This document shows, one piece after another, positions 1-36,639 of a stretch of DNA of 64,000 nucleotides. The DNA lies in the NCBI GenBank assembly GCA_963580285.1, contig OY757015.1, positions 147,992,082 through 148,056,081 on the forward strand, in the 5' to 3' direction. This DNA is from Lucinisca nassula. Its lineage: Eukaryota > Mollusca > Bivalvia > Lucinida > Lucinidae. Under the pieces are notes generated by a model that was given only the letters and a program-made list of their open reading frames with translations, ran no database searches and was not told the DNA's origin. The translations under genes and the position numbers were made by a program. How positions within the stretch are numbered: position 1 is the first letter of the stretch; the number at the start of each line of letters is the position of its first letter.

Positions 1-245
1 ATGCTCACGTTTATAGTGCTGCCTCACTGAAGTATCATGTAACAGACACATTACATGATACCACACCCAGTCACATTATCCTGACACTGGATCGACCAGT
101 TCTAGCTCTACCCCGTAAATCTGAGTGCCAAGCGAGGAGCAGCTAGTACCATTTTTAACGACTTTGGTATGTCGCGGCCCGGGATCGAACCCGAGACCTC
201 CCGTTCCCCGGAGCGGACACTCTACCAACTGAGCTATCGGGGCCG
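1..245 (-). repeat. tRNA-derived SINE (family A), cut by window edge
   Basis: Read on the minus strand, 245-170 has a tRNA-like head: a box A-like GATAGCTCAGTTGG followed by a box B-like GGTTCGATCCC. The same sequence recurs at 43190-43517, where a 3' tail is also present, so this is a dispersed SINE and not a tRNA gene. The acceptor-stem 3' half does not pair with the 5' end, which also argues against a functional tRNA. The 3' part of this copy lies beyond position 1. Confidence 0.85.
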
Positions 246-540
246 GTCATGATCACTGTAATGTAGGCAAACCCAGACACTTTTTCTCATTTTGTTCCTA
301 GACTTGGTGGGATGCTTATATGCTCATGAGCTTTGTTGGCTGCGTTGGGACATTGATGGCAAATAGCGGTCTTGAAGAAGTCTTGAAAGTTGCTTTCGGT
401 GGCGTCCCTCGCATGTTTTCCGGTAAAAACTTTCCACAAAATGTGAGGGCTCTCCGACTTGTTACCGAATAATTGTTACGTGACAAATTTGACGGAATTG
501 AAGATATGAATGGTGGGATTGATATGTTGGAGGACAAGGC

Positions 541-885
541 TTCTGACGGAAGTAAGGGCGAGGATTGTGGCCACGTAAAATCGATTTAAGCCCCCCAGTG
601 GAAATCTTCCACTGACCGTTCCAAGGCGGCTCTTCTGTGGCGATTTATTTTATGTTGTTGTTTGTTACTTACTGTGTGTATCACTTGTGTCTTTTAGTTT
701 CGGATGACCATATGGCCATTTTGTGGGAAAGTAACTGTCCTTATGGCCTTCCTTTGTTTAGGTTTCCATTATGGTCTGGTCGCTTAATGTTTGTATTTCT
801 TTCCCTTTGGTGTCTTTTATGGGTGGAGTAAGTTAATTGTATCAATTCCTGATCTTTGTTTTACTTCTACTTTTCTAAGAACTAA
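541..885 (-). repeat. Dispersed repeat D (minus copy) inside the pseudogene
   Basis: The reverse complement matches the stretches at 20515-20710, 23393-23690 and 55232-55660: a GATCAGGAATYGATACAATT start, then CGGAAAGCC/ACAGTTACTTTCC, then CCGCCTTGGAACGGTCAG and AAATCGATTTTACG. It separates two collinear pieces of the pseudogene, so it is a later insertion. Class is unknown; no ORF or tRNA head was seen. Confidence 0.7.
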
Positions 886-1679
886 GACCAGTGTTGATTA
901 TGGCGATGTTTGTAAAGCAGAGAGAGAGAGGCTGATTGGCCATTGCATCTTTTTTCTGTAAATGAAATGATGCCATATTTCTTTGCAGCTGGACATATGA
1001 ATTATGCTTGGCATGGTCTGTATTACTTAAGATCGACGGAGCGCCTTCCAAAGGATGTGTTAGACAGGTTCCTTAAAGGTGAACACGTGGTGCGTCACCA
1101 GTCAGGGTTGTGGAATGGGCTTTGGTCCGACATGTTCAATAAAACCACATTTATGCGTTACGGGCATTGACCAGGTGAGTTGATAGGCATTACTCTTAAT
1201 GCGTAAACTGTGAAACGATGGACTCTAAGTCTTCATGTCTGTAGTAGATTGGTAAAGATATAGCAGATCTTAGATATGCAGATTCAGACAGATCAGTTTT
1301 GGTTCACAAGGAAGAAATGACGTTGTATTGAAGCCGATGCAAAGGACAGAGAAAAGATCAGAGAAAAATATTAATCCTGTATCGATCTTCAGTGTATAGA
1401 AGGACAGTCCCGAGGTTTTGTAAATGTCGTCAGTGGCAGAATAAGCACACCTTCGGTTAATCTTGATCAGGCTCTATCACACGTTGTAAAGATGAAAGAC
1501 GACTTAGAAAAATGCTGGCCAGAAAAGTTCTATAATACGCTGACGTCAAAGGTTGTCGCTATGGCAGACAGTAAGAAAACAGTTAAGGTCGGAGCAGGAA
1601 AGACTTTTGACTCACAGCTTATTTATTCCAGAGTTATGGGAGCAATGACTGCAAGAGAGATTGATCTGGCTAGTGTATT

Positions 1680-2290
1680 GCACGACCCGCAGAAAAAGCG
1701 ACCGACTGAAGTCGGTTGATTATCTAAGAGTGCCCTAAAATCACCGTGTCATTCTGTCAGTCTGTCTATCCGTCCGTAACCCGTTTGTGAAAATTGGTGA
1801 TAGTGACTTAACCGCTTGGAATATTAAAACAATTTTTGGCATACTGATAGATATCAATGAGATCTAAGCAATGATTTTGCGCAATATTACATTCCATTTA
1901 GTATAGCCTCGCCGAGGCGAAAAATGTGAAAATTTTCGAACTGCTTCTCCTCGGAAACCGTTTAGCCGATTGAAGTCAAATGTCATATGGAGCCTCTATG
2001 GGATGGAGGGAACCAAAATTTGCTCATGGGGTCCAGGTCACATGACCAAAATGGCCACCAAGCCATATATGGTAAAAACCCGTCAAAATAGTCTTCTCCA
2101 GAAGTGAGAATGCATTTTATCCTGCAAACGATTCAGAATACAGTACTAAAGTATAAGATATATTTTTGCTCCTTAAGATAAGGCTCATTTATTGCGGGAA
2201 CCGTTTTAGGTCCAGGTCACAAGACCAAAATGGCCGCCATACCCATATATGGTAACACTTATAAAGCTAAAAGCATCCGGCGGGTCGTGC
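1680..2290. mobile_element. Short TIR element (about 610 bp) inserted in the pseudogene
   Basis: Begins GCACGACCCGC (1680-1690) and ends with the exact reverse complement (2280-2290), giving 11-bp terminal inverted repeats. It interrupts the host ORF between the SRVMG...ASVL segment and the ELALIPTMFEDS segment. Internally it has no ORF and repeats the phrase CATATATGGTAA around 2065 and 2245. A target-site duplication is not clear. Probably a non-autonomous DNA transposon. Confidence 0.65.
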
Positions 2291-4017
2291 ACTTCAGCTG
2301 AAGCACTGGTTTCATCACGAGTTGGCCCTTATTCCTACAATGTTCGAAGACAGTGGAGACATGAGAATCACGAAAACAAAATCTGTTTTGAAACGAATAT
2401 TGCAGGTTGAGAAATCCGCACGCACTACACACTAAAGCAAAATGCAATCGTTATAGATGGCTGTGCTATTCTTTGGACGATCCACTGGCCTATACATGGA
2501 ACCGTACAAGACTATGTGAAACATTTCTATGGTTATATTCTGAACAATCTGTCGGATGCTGATGTTTACTTGATCTTCGACCGATAATTTAACTTCAGCA
2601 TAAAGAGCATCACCAGAACTGTTCGCGCAGGGCAGCAGGTACAACAAAAGCACCAGCTTTCACTCAAGACCCCTCTCCCATCTCAGCAAGTAATGCTAAC
2701 TGTTACAAGCAATAAAGTACAGTTGATTGACTTTATATGCGCATGTGTAGTCGAGAAGGTCAAAATGCTACCATAGACTGATGAACAGCATGCTCACTCC
2801 TTGGTCATGACAGGCTCGGAATTAACGCCTGTTGACGTGAGACTCGAAGTAAGAATAGAAAGAAATGATCTGAAAACAAGCCACAAGGAGGCTGATACTA
2901 TAATTCCACAGCAAGTTGTAGCCATTGCAAGCCAGGGCGCAAAGTGTGTAAGAGTTATATGTGATGATACTGATGTTTTGTGTTGCTCTTAAATTTTTAC
3001 AACATGTGCACATTGAAATGTAGTATCTTTATGGAGGGAACATCACAACAGACGACGAGACAGTAGATATTGGCGCAACGGCCAGAAAGCATGATACTCT
3101 AGTCCCGTCACTTCTTGCTGCCCATGCTGTTTCGTGATATGACACAATAGCCTATTTTGGGGGAATAGGAAACGGAACAGTCGTGACAGCGCTTCTGAAG
3201 GGTGCCAGACTTGCCAAGCTCGGTGAGCCAAATGAGTCTATGTCTGATATCATTGATGAAGCAACAGCCTTCTTTGGACAGTGTTATGGTAGAAAAGTAA
3301 AAACATCTTTATCAGATATCAGACTTGATGTTTGGCTAAACAAAACAAGCAACCAATGGCTCACCAAGAATCCTGAACTAAAGTTTTACCACCAACAACA
3401 GAGGCGTTTGCGGAAAATGTCAAACGGGCTCATACGCAGACTTTCATTTGGAAGTCCACCTACCGCAAGAGCCTTTGACTTTAGATCCATCTACATTTGG
3501 GTGGTCAAAAGACGAACAAACTAAAGTACTTGTGCCAATTACTACACCCGAAGCACCAGATGACGTTCTCAAAATGATCTGCTGCGGTTGTGCCTCAGAA
3601 CAGCCCTGTACAACGTCCAGATGCGGCTGCAACACAGCGCAAGTAGCATGCACACTGTTGTGCAAATGCCATCAAACAAACAACTGTGGCAATCGCTTTA
3701 CACAATTCGCCACAGATACTGTAAGTAATGAAGAAGAGAACGCCACAGAGGATACGGTCTAGTCAAGCTAGCACGTTTCTTGTTATATATCTAGACGAAT
3801 CAAACTTAGGAAATGTAAGTTTTCTTTTCCGAGATTATTATGCACGCCATCTTTACCGCCAGCTTGGATAATCTTGAATGTTTTTCAACATATGAAGAGT
3901 TTATGTTGATTAACAAGTCTACGATTACGATAACACATCCGTGCAAATTGGTGCATTTCTACTCATCTCCAAAATGGCCATTTTTGGACGGGTTTTTTTT
4001 TAAAAAATCTGTCCTTT

Positions 4018-4085
4018 GAAATAGCGATGTCCGGGCGGGCGGGCGTCCTGCGGGCGGGCGGGCGGGCGGACGGGCGGGCGTCGTC
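4018..4085. repeat. GGGC simple repeat
   Basis: Near-continuous GGGCGGGC units give many runs of three or more G on the plus strand, compatible with G-quadruplex folding. The phrase AGGTTTACCTTTTGGTTAACC follows at about 4088 and again at about 4266, indicating a partial tandem duplication with a period near 180 bp. Confidence 0.8.
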
Positions 4086-4296
4086 CCAGGTTTACCTTTT
4101 GGTTAACCTTTTTTTCAAAGTGATATTTTTCATCTATTCTGTAGCAGATTGTTTTAATATCAGGACTGATGCATAAGTGGAGGTACCGCTTTCATGTATT
4201 ATCCATAAATGGCGCAAAAGACTAAAATTTTGGCGGAAATTGTCATTTTTCAAACTTGTGTTTTCAGGTTTACCTTTTGGTTAACCTTTTTTCAAA

Positions 4297-4550
4297 TGCC
4301 AGTGTAGTGGATAGAGTGCTGGACTACGAATCCTATTGTTGACTATGAATCTGGGGGGCGTGAGTTCAAACCTCGGTGGAGACATTTTTTTTTTTTTTTT
4401 TTTTTTCCTTTTTTTTTTCCTTTTTTTTTCTTTCTTTTTTCATTCTTTTTTTTTCTTTATTTTTCTTTTCTTCTCCATAAACACATATGAACAATTATTA
4501 TCTTCCTCCCCTGATAGTTGCTAGTAATAATACATACATGCATGCACAGG
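4297..4550 (+). repeat. tRNA-like SINE with T-rich body (family G)
   Basis: The head GCCAGTGTAGTGGATAGAGTG and box B-like GTGAGTTCAAACC resemble pol III promoter boxes. A T/C-rich body then CTCCATAAACACATA follows. A second copy is at 45690-45895. Body and tail fragments recur at about 4725-4910 and 4925-5125, each with a poly-C run, GTTACTGGGTTAGGATATTGCATTTG split by context, and an ACATACATG tail. Confidence 0.65.
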
Positions 4551-4724
4551 CATGGAATTTTCTTTTTTTTTTTTTTTTCGTTCTTTTTTTAGCTCACCTG
4601 AGCACGACCATCGTCCGTCAACAATTTCTTTAAACGACATCTCCTCCTGGGATAATGGCCCGATTTCAAAATTATTTTACAGAAATGTTCATTATGTGAC
4701 CCTATTTCAAATTTTCAAAATTGC

Positions 4725-5125
4725 TAAAATCAGTGGCCACTAGAGCTAAAAATAGAGCTAAAAATAGAAAAAAAAACTTTTTTTTTCTTCGTAAAACACA
4801 TAAACAAATCAACCCCCCCCCCCCCCCCCCACAAAAAATTGTTACTGGGTTAGGATATTGCATTTGTTCTGTACATACATGCATACATAGTTTTACATAC
4901 ATACAGAAATGTTAATTAGGTGACCCTTTTTCAAAATCGCTAAAATCAGTGTCCACCAGAGCAAAAAATAGAAAAAAAAACTAACTTTATTTTTTTTTTC
5001 TTCTTAAAACACATAAACAAATAATTCCCCCCCCCCCCCCCCTCATCCACAAAAAGTTGTTACTGGGTTAGGATATTGCATTTGTACTGTACATACATGC
5101 ATACTTAGTTTTACATACATACCCT
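4725..5125 (+). repeat. Tandem tail fragments of SINE family G with poly-C runs
   Basis: Two units of roughly 200 bp repeat TTCTTCTTAAAACACATAAA, a poly-C run (4813-4830 and 5025-5042), then GTTACTGGGTTAGGATATTG and ACATACATGCATAC. The arrangement suggests local duplication of a SINE 3' half. Confidence 0.65.
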
Positions 5126-5420
5126 ACCCACACCACCCTACCCTAGCATACCCTACCCCACAACCCCACCCCACCCCCATCCCAAAACAACCCCAATCCA
5201 CCCCCAACCCCACCCCATCCCACCACTACCCACCTTACCCAACCTCACCCCATCCCACCCACCCAAGCCCACCCCTATCCCACAACCCCCCATCCCACCC
5301 CACACCCCACCCCACCACAAATTCCACCCCGTCCCACCCGACTCCTAACCCATCCCACCCCACCCCACCCTACCCCACACCAGCACACCCCACCCTTCCC
5401 CACCCATGCCACCACCATCC
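5126..5420. repeat. C-rich low-complexity tract (CCCAC/CCCTA)
   Basis: About 295 bases almost purely of C, A and T on the plus strand with repeated CCCACCCC and CCCTACCC units. No coding potential. The C-run density could support i-motif formation (G-quadruplex on the minus strand). Confidence 0.85.
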
Positions 5421-5692
5421 TAACCGTACTGAAAAAAAAAACCCGTCCATAATGCCATTAGGCATTTTTCTTGTTCTGATGAAAATCTGTGATATTTTTC
5501 TTATAAATACTGCAAACATAGGTCGTTGGTGCTCGTTAGAACCGCCTCATTAAGGCGGTTCGAACGAGTACCCACAACCTATGTCTTGGAGCGAAAATAA
5601 GAAAAATAATGTATACCCCCGTAAACCCCAGTTTTCTCTATATAAAGTGGGGTATAGGGGGGTCTTCATTTCACGGACTTGTTCACGTGATG

Positions 5693-6185
5693 CAGATTTC
5701 TCAGCTGAGTAAAATTATTACAAATCGTAGATTGTAATTGGGATCTCGCTGAACCCGTACGTTAAGGCAAAATTTGATGTTTTGGCAGCCATACTGTACG
5801 CCATCTTGGTTTGATAATTCTGTATATGGATGTGTGCAACCATATAGACTTACTTGCGAAGTGTCCATCGAAAATGAGATATTTTGAACACTACAAATTG
5901 GTCATATGAGGCTCTTAACGGCAGATTTCAGTTTTTGGCCACCATCTTGGACGCCATCTTGAATATTTCAAAATGCTCTATGATGACAGGATGGCATCAT
6001 GCAGTTTTCACAATAAAATTTTATGCGGCACGAGCTTGCAGGTTATGATGACGGTTTCTGGACTAAAAGTAATTTCATAGAAATGTTCCTTGGGTCACTG
6101 TCAGCCGAAATTACTCAAACCTTCCATTCGACATTATATTACCTACCATAAGGATCAGGTGAGCGATCCAGGTCCATCATGGCCA
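5693..6185. other. No recognisable gene
   Basis: Two short phrases of the type GCCATCTTGG (about 5800 and 5950) suggest a decayed repeat. No sustained ORF, tRNA-like motif or terminal repeat was seen. Confidence 0.5.
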
Positions 6186-6385
6186 TTTTGTTCTTATTTA
6201 TACTCAAAACATAGGTCGTGGGTACTCTTTAGCAACGCCTCAATGTTGTGGATGCTCATTAGAACCGCCTCAATGAGGTTGTTCTAACGAGTACCCACAA
6301 CCAATGGCTAGAAGGAGAAATAAGAAAATATTGTTTACACCTGTAAACCTCGGCTTTCTCAAAATAAAGTGGGTTTTAGGTGTCG
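6186..6385. mobile_element. Hairpin-core MITE fragment (subfamily B)
   Basis: Contains CATTAGAACCGCCTCAATGA and GTTGTTCTAACGAGTACCC, the two palindrome halves, followed by GTAAACCTCGGCTTTCTC. An extra partial half (GGGTACTCTTTAGCAACGCC) precedes it, so the core arm is duplicated here. The outer ends are missing. Confidence 0.7.
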
Positions 6386-6649
6386 CTGACGCGTCGCCGT
6401 AAAACGAAATTTCCGACCGTAAAACCACCGATTTACCTCCCCAAATGACAATTTTGAAAACAGTTATCCCCTAACTGAAGTCAACTAAGTTTTCGATTCA
6501 AAGTTGTTCGTGACGTTGAACTTCGACGACATTCTATTGGACCCAGTGACGATATATTCCTTCAATGTGCCAATTGTATTTCTTTCTTTATTTTGTTGTT
6601 GTTGTTGTTTTTTTCTTAGAGGGGGGGGGGTGGGGTTGAGGGTGCGGGG

Positions 6650-6860
6650 GTGTAGTTTTGTGGCCCTTTCAAGATTATATCACTAATGTTGAGCCGATCG
6701 TTAATGAGAGATTGGCCAAAACCGGAGAAGCCGGAGTAAAACCACTTGAACATCCGTTGCAGAACTTGCCATTTCACATGTGACTCGAACCTGGCTCGGA
6801 TCCACAGCGGTGAGTGGTGTAATGATAAAGAGCACTAAACGAGGGAGGCCACGTTGACAG
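6650..6860 (-). repeat. tRNA-derived SINE (family C)
   Basis: Minus-strand reading gives a diverged CCTCC head near 6850, box B-like GAGCCAGGTTCGAGTC, then TTCTGCAACGGATGTTCAAG and the tail GAAAGGGCCAC. It matches the intact copy at 27663-27892. Confidence 0.75.
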
Positions 6861-7304
6861 TCTGATTCAAAAGTAAAAAGAGACGGTCGTTTTGTTTTTC
6901 TTTCTTTTGAGCGTATCAGACGACTGCATAAAATTACGACCTCGATAATTGGTTATGTGACAAAACAATAACACTGATGTGGTTCTACAGAGTTGTCTAA
7001 GAGATGAAGAGCAAATAACATCGACAATGACAGTAATACTAATAACAACAGTAATAGAAATGTGTGTTTAAGAAGCTGCTTAACACATGAAATATCACAA
7101 CTTAATAGTTTTGAAAAATAAAAAAGGTAAAATGACGGTTGTTGCTTTCAAGCAAATAAAGGTACTTTTTCACCATTCTGTGCAAGTAAAACATGCTATA
7201 CTACTTTATGTACAATTTCCTGTGATCTGATCCACTCTGAAAACGGGCTACTTATAAAAAACTATTTTCAGTATGCACAGACCCTTGATTAGGAAGGCAA
7301 ATGA
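6861..7304. other. No recognisable gene
   Basis: AT-rich sequence with short AATAAC-type runs. No ORF, structural RNA or clear repeat boundary was seen. Confidence 0.5.
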
Positions 7305-7534
7305 CATCACATGAACAAGTCCGTGAAATGAACACCCCCTCAACCCCACTTTATATAGAGAAAACTGAGGTTTACGGGGCTATGCATAATTTTTCTTATT
7401 TCTGCCACAGTGACGCGGTTGTAACGAGCATTCACAAACTATGTTTGCAGTATAAATAATAATTCATCAGAAAAAAGTAGCCATTTTAGAAATGTAAAAA
7501 AGGCAAAATGCCGCACGGGTGTGTTACGGTAATG
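7305..7534. mobile_element. Hairpin-core MITE, subfamily B, core deleted
   Basis: Starts CATCACATGAACAAGTCCGTG and ends GTGTGTTACGGTAATG, matching both outer ends of subfamily B. The CCCCACTTTATATAGAG hairpin is present, but most of the left core arm is lost. Confidence 0.75.
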
Positions 7535-7614
7535 AACTGAATCGAATCCCCCTAAATAGACATTAGACACGATAACACATCCATGTGACACAGAGCATTG
7601 TTTCATTATATATT

Positions 7615-7845
7615 AGCCAGCGTATGTCAATAAGATATGTGCGCCCATCGAAGATTCAGATCAGCCTGCGCATCCAAATAGTCTAACCAGAGACTTCTCT
7701 TGCTGCATGATGAGCATTGGACCCTTAGATATCCTTAGAGCGTACAACGAAGTATCTGATCAGACTGCGCGGATGCGCAGCGCAGGCTGATCTGAGTATT
7801 CGTTGGGCGCACATGTCTTATTGTAGGTTTTGTCCTGCGCTGGCT
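7615..7845. mobile_element. Foldback MITE with AGCCAGCG ends
   Basis: AGCCAGCG (7615-7622) pairs with CGCTGGCT (7838-7845). Subterminal segments also pair: ATGTGCGCCCA with TGGGCGCACAT, and AGATCAGCCTGCGCA with TGCGCAGCGCAGGCTGATCT. Interior about 60 bp, no ORF. Related GATCAGCCTG pieces occur near 33395, 33735 and 48200. Confidence 0.75.
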
Positions 7846-7907
7846 CATATATCAAAAACTGCGATCTTTCTGATGAAACATTCTGATAACATTCACTAAT
7901 TTCAAGT

Positions 7908-8190
7908 CATTATACGAAAACACGCCTATACAAATACAGAGTAACCTTTATCGCCGAAAAAAAAAATGAAAATTTTAAGATGAAAAATTGTTATTTTTCT
8001 TATTTCTGCTCAAAATATAGATTGTGAGTACTCGTTAGAACCGCCTCATCCAGGCGGTTCTAACGAGTACCCACAGTTTATATTTTAGAACAGAAACAAG
8101 AAAAAACGGTTTACCCCTGTAAACCCCAGTTTTACTATATAAAAGTGGGATTCAAGGGGGCCAAAATTATAAAGGTGTGTTTTCGTGATG
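7908..8190. mobile_element. Hairpin-core MITE, subfamily A
   Basis: Complete 283-bp copy. Outer ends are CATTATACGAAAACACGCC and GGTGTGTTTTCGTGATG. The central palindrome (about 8000-8095) has arms GGGTACTCGTTAGAACCGCC-type around a short CTCATCCAG turn, extended by ATTTCTGCTC and its complement. A second small hairpin AACCCCAGTTTTAC/TAAAAGTGGG lies to the right. Confidence 0.85.
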
Positions 8191-8600
8191 TCTAATATAG
8201 ATTAAGGTGCTCGATAGAACCGTCTCATTAAGGCTGTTCTAAAGCGCCCCGACAATCTGTGATTTAGAGCAGAATTAAGAAGCTGTGCATTTACGTCTGT
8301 AACCCCAAATGCTTTGAAAATAAAATGGATTTTTGTTTTACGGCACTTTCAAGTTATTCTCACTTATTTTGAGCCGATTGTTAATCAGGGGTGGACGAAT
8401 ACCAGAATACCCGGAGGAAAACCACCTGACCTACCGTCGCAAAATTTGGCACCGTGCATCTTGCACGAGCTAGGCTCGAACCAATAGCGGTGAGAGACCT
8501 AATGATTCAGAGTCTGTGCCCATACCTATTAGGCCATGGAGGCCCAAAATGGATTTTACCGGATGTTCATTACACGGGCTTGTTGATTTTATGGAACTAT
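8191..8600. mobile_element. Decayed hairpin-core MITE holding a SINE
   Basis: The palindrome is recognisable but diverged (CTCGATAGAACCGTCTCATT then AAGGCTGTTCTAAAGCG), followed by TTTACGTCTGTAACCCCAAA. The MITE sequence stops at AAAATGGATTTT and resumes after the SINE at 8558. Confidence 0.55.
8334..8545 (-). repeat. tRNA-derived SINE (family C) with 12-bp duplication
   Basis: Flanked by identical AAAATGGATTTT at 8322-8333 and 8546-8557, a clean target-site duplication. Minus-strand head GGGCCTCCATGGCCTAATAG, box B GGTTCGAGCCTAG, tail GAAAGTGCCGTAAAAC. It sits inside a decayed MITE and lies just past the 3' end of the channel gene's coding region. Confidence 0.85.
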
Positions 8601-8615
8601 TCCACTGTGAATTAT

Positions 8616-34822
<26,207 letters not shown>

Positions 34823-34924
34823 CGTTGCAGTTTCAACTGAGCTACGGAACACTGTAATAGGATAACACATGATACTCTGTGTTAAACGTTGTCCTGTTGA
34901 ATAAATCAGTTTTGCCGCACCCAT

Positions 34925-35105
34925 TTCTCTCTGTCATCAATCAAATTACTTGATATGACGCATTCGTTCAATTCATAAACTGAATAATTAACAGTCCAAA
35001 TCCTAACCAGATGGCCAACTGATCAGGATTTACACTGTTTAATGTCGTGTTTAGCTGGACTAGGTTTAACCCATTGTATGCGGGAAACCCCTAAAGGGGT
35101 GCCTG
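34925..35105. promoter_or_regulatory. Upstream region of the channel gene, no motif identified
   Basis: The promoter should lie to the right of 34822. I see no TATA or initiator I would defend. The nearby sequence is AT-rich and unique. Confidence 0.25.
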
Positions 35106-35172
35106 GCAAATAGTGCAGGCCCGGATCAGACGCTGCAGAATGCGGCGTCTGATCAGGGCCTGCACTATTTGC
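35106..35172. repeat. 67-bp hairpin, 28-bp arms
   Basis: GCAAATAGTGCAGGCCCGGA... pairs with its partner ending GCACTATTTGC at 35172 with a single mismatch; loop about 11 nt. A related hairpin lies at 18786-18868, so it is a small dispersed foldback. Confidence 0.85.
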
Positions 35173-35344
35173 TAACAGAATTTTCCGTCAAAAATAGAAT
35201 TAAAAAAAAAAAAAAAAAAAAAATAGGCCTGAGATATATGACAAATGGACTAATCCAACATAAAGCAATGGAAGAGTCCACTAGTATACAATGGGTTAAG
35301 AGATGTAACATGAGAACCTTTGCATTACAAAATAAAATATCCAC

Positions 35345-35750
35345 CTATTACTAAAACACGCTTATTTGAATATAGTGAAAATTATTCCACCAAAAAAGAA
35401 AATTTTCAGAGAAAAAAAATCCGATATTTCCTATATTTCTGCTCAAAGCATAAATTGTGGTATTGGTTAGCGTTAGCACCGCCTCGGCAAGGAAGTTCTA
35501 ACGAGTACCAACAATCCAGGTCAGACAAGCCAGTTAACAGATACATTACATTACATTCCATTGTAATCGTTATAAAAGATACATGTCCCCGATTATGATA
35601 TATTTCCTGATTTCTTCTCAAAACGAGGCGGTTCTAGCTCCAATAATAGGTTGCGGGTACTCGTTAGAACCGGCTCACTGGGGTGATTAAATCGAGTGCA
35701 CACAATCAATGTTACAAGCAAAACCTTGACAAGGAAAAAATCCAACACTT
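35345..35750. mobile_element. Two decayed hairpin-core MITE fragments
   Basis: 35347-35520: ACTAAAACACGCTTATTTGA, ATTTCTGCTCAAAGCATAAA, GTTCTAACGAGTACCAAC. 35600-35745: GCGGGTACTCGTTAGAACCG and CACACAATCAATGTTACAAG. Outer ends incomplete. Confidence 0.65.
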
Positions 35751-35892
35751 TCATTACGAAAACTCGCCTATACAAATTCATTGTAAATTTTAGCGCGGAA
35801 AAAATGCCAATTTTAAGACGAAAAATTGTGATATTGTTCCTATTTCTGCTCTTAAATATAGATTGTTGTAACTCGTTTGAACCGCCAATAAG

Positions 35893-36051
35893 AGAAGCCT
35901 CCGTGGTGCAGTGGTTACGCTACTGGCCTTGTAAACCAGAGATCGCAGGATCGATCCCGGGCTTCTCCAGACTTTCGGATGAGTCTTTAAACCGAGGTCC
36001 CGTCTCCGTATGACCTTAGCTGTTGGTGGGACGTAAAACTAAAACTCACTC
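35893..36051 (+). repeat. Short tRNA-derived SINE (family E), 12-bp duplication
   Basis: Flanked by ACCGCCAATAAG (35881-35892 and 36052-36063). Head AGAAGCCTCCGTGGTGCAGT with box A, box B CAGGATCGATCCCGGG, then TGACCTTAGCTGTTGGTGGG and tail ACGTAAAACTAAAACTCACT. It sits in the loop of the MITE's palindrome. 159 bp. Confidence 0.92.
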
Positions 36052-36639
36052 ACCGCCAATAAGAAAAATATGATGAGGCGCTTCTTACGAGTAATAACAA
36101 TCTACACGGGTGGACATCAGGGGAGCTATCGCGAAATCGCATCAACGTAATTTTGCTTCAACGAAACTTCCGGAAACTCTCGCAATAGTTCCTAGGACCT
36201 TGAAATAGTAAACAAAGTTAGGTACCCTTGTGTTTTGATTTATTGTAGAAGAATGAGAGAACAATATAAAGTTTCGGCGATGCTTAGCGATGTTAAAATG
36301 ATAACCTTTCTAAGCAGGCCGAAAGAAATATTGAAAAAATCGTTGCTGAAAGTAGGCTACCGTAATAAAATCGAACACAGGGTAATCTGACTTTATTTTT
36401 ATGTCAGCACGAAGAATGAAACAATCGTTTTGTAAGTTTTCGCACAGAACGAGATCCTTTGGCGCATATTCTGGGTATGTCAGCCCTCATTCATCATTTA
36501 CACGTAACAAATTGATCAATCCATGTACAGTGAAGGGGTAATGCCGCAAATCTTCAGGCGGAGTAGCTCCCACATCATCACGGCAGCTCCCAAAACACGC
36601 TCTAGTTCCCACGAGTGTATCAGATACTGAGTCTGTTAC

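Larger units (their letters stand above)
300..3765 (+). pseudogene. Broken multicopy invertebrate ORF: PIN/FEN1-like core plus Cys-rich CXC-like tail
   Basis: Collinear coding fragments in changing frames run from about 308 (DAYMLMSFVGCVGTLMANSG) through 943-1170 (MMPYFFAAGH, GLYYLRS, LWNGLWSDMF), 1420-1685 (GFVNVVSGRIS, KVVAM, DSQLIYSRVMG), 2310-2550 (ELALIPTMFEDSGDMRI, VIDGCAILW, DVYLIFDR), 2860-2990 (TSHKEADTIIPQQV, VRVICDDTDV), 3105-3290 (LLAAHAVS, then FGGIGNGTV) and 3448-3762 (LDPSTFGWSKDE, then C-rich CCGCASEQPCTTSRCGCNT). From recollection this order matches predicted proteins that are multicopy in molluscs and cnidarians. The spaced acidic motifs (D, EEAD, DDTD) and the GIG-type turn recall FEN1/XPG-like PIN nucleases; that function is inference. 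Stops, frameshifts and two inserted repeats show the copy is dead. Confidence 0.75.
3986..5448. mobile_element. Inverted-repeat element with low-complexity interior
   Basis: Starts GGACGGGTTTTTTTTT (3986-4001) and ends AAAAAAAAACCCGTCC (to 5448), exact inverted ends of 16 bp. Flanks read ATTTTT on both sides, a possible short duplication, but its boundary is blurred by A/T runs. The inside is made of GGGC repeats, a SINE, poly-C/poly-T runs and a C-rich tract; no ORF. Confidence 0.6.
3922..5692. mobile_element. Hairpin-core MITE, subfamily B, split by an insertion
   Basis: The left end (ATTACGATAACACATCCGTGC at 3923) and the right end (TTCACGGACTTG...CACGTGATG ending 5692) match subfamily B copies at 41832-42110 and 47921-48190. 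The palindromic core lies at about 5530-5570 (GTGCTCGTTAGAACCGCCTC, then its complement). The element is split by the 3986-5448 insertion. Confidence 0.75.

Noticed and set aside
175..245. Possible minus-strand tRNA gene
   Set aside because: Box A and box B are present, but the acceptor stem does not close and the same sequence continues into a repeated body at 43190-43517. It is a SINE head. The same applies to the tRNA-like heads at 25033, 27663, 35893, 44500, 52681, 54115 and 63619.
4018..4085. CpG-island promoter
   Set aside because: The GC-rich patch is a GGGC simple repeat inside a mobile element with no gene start nearby.
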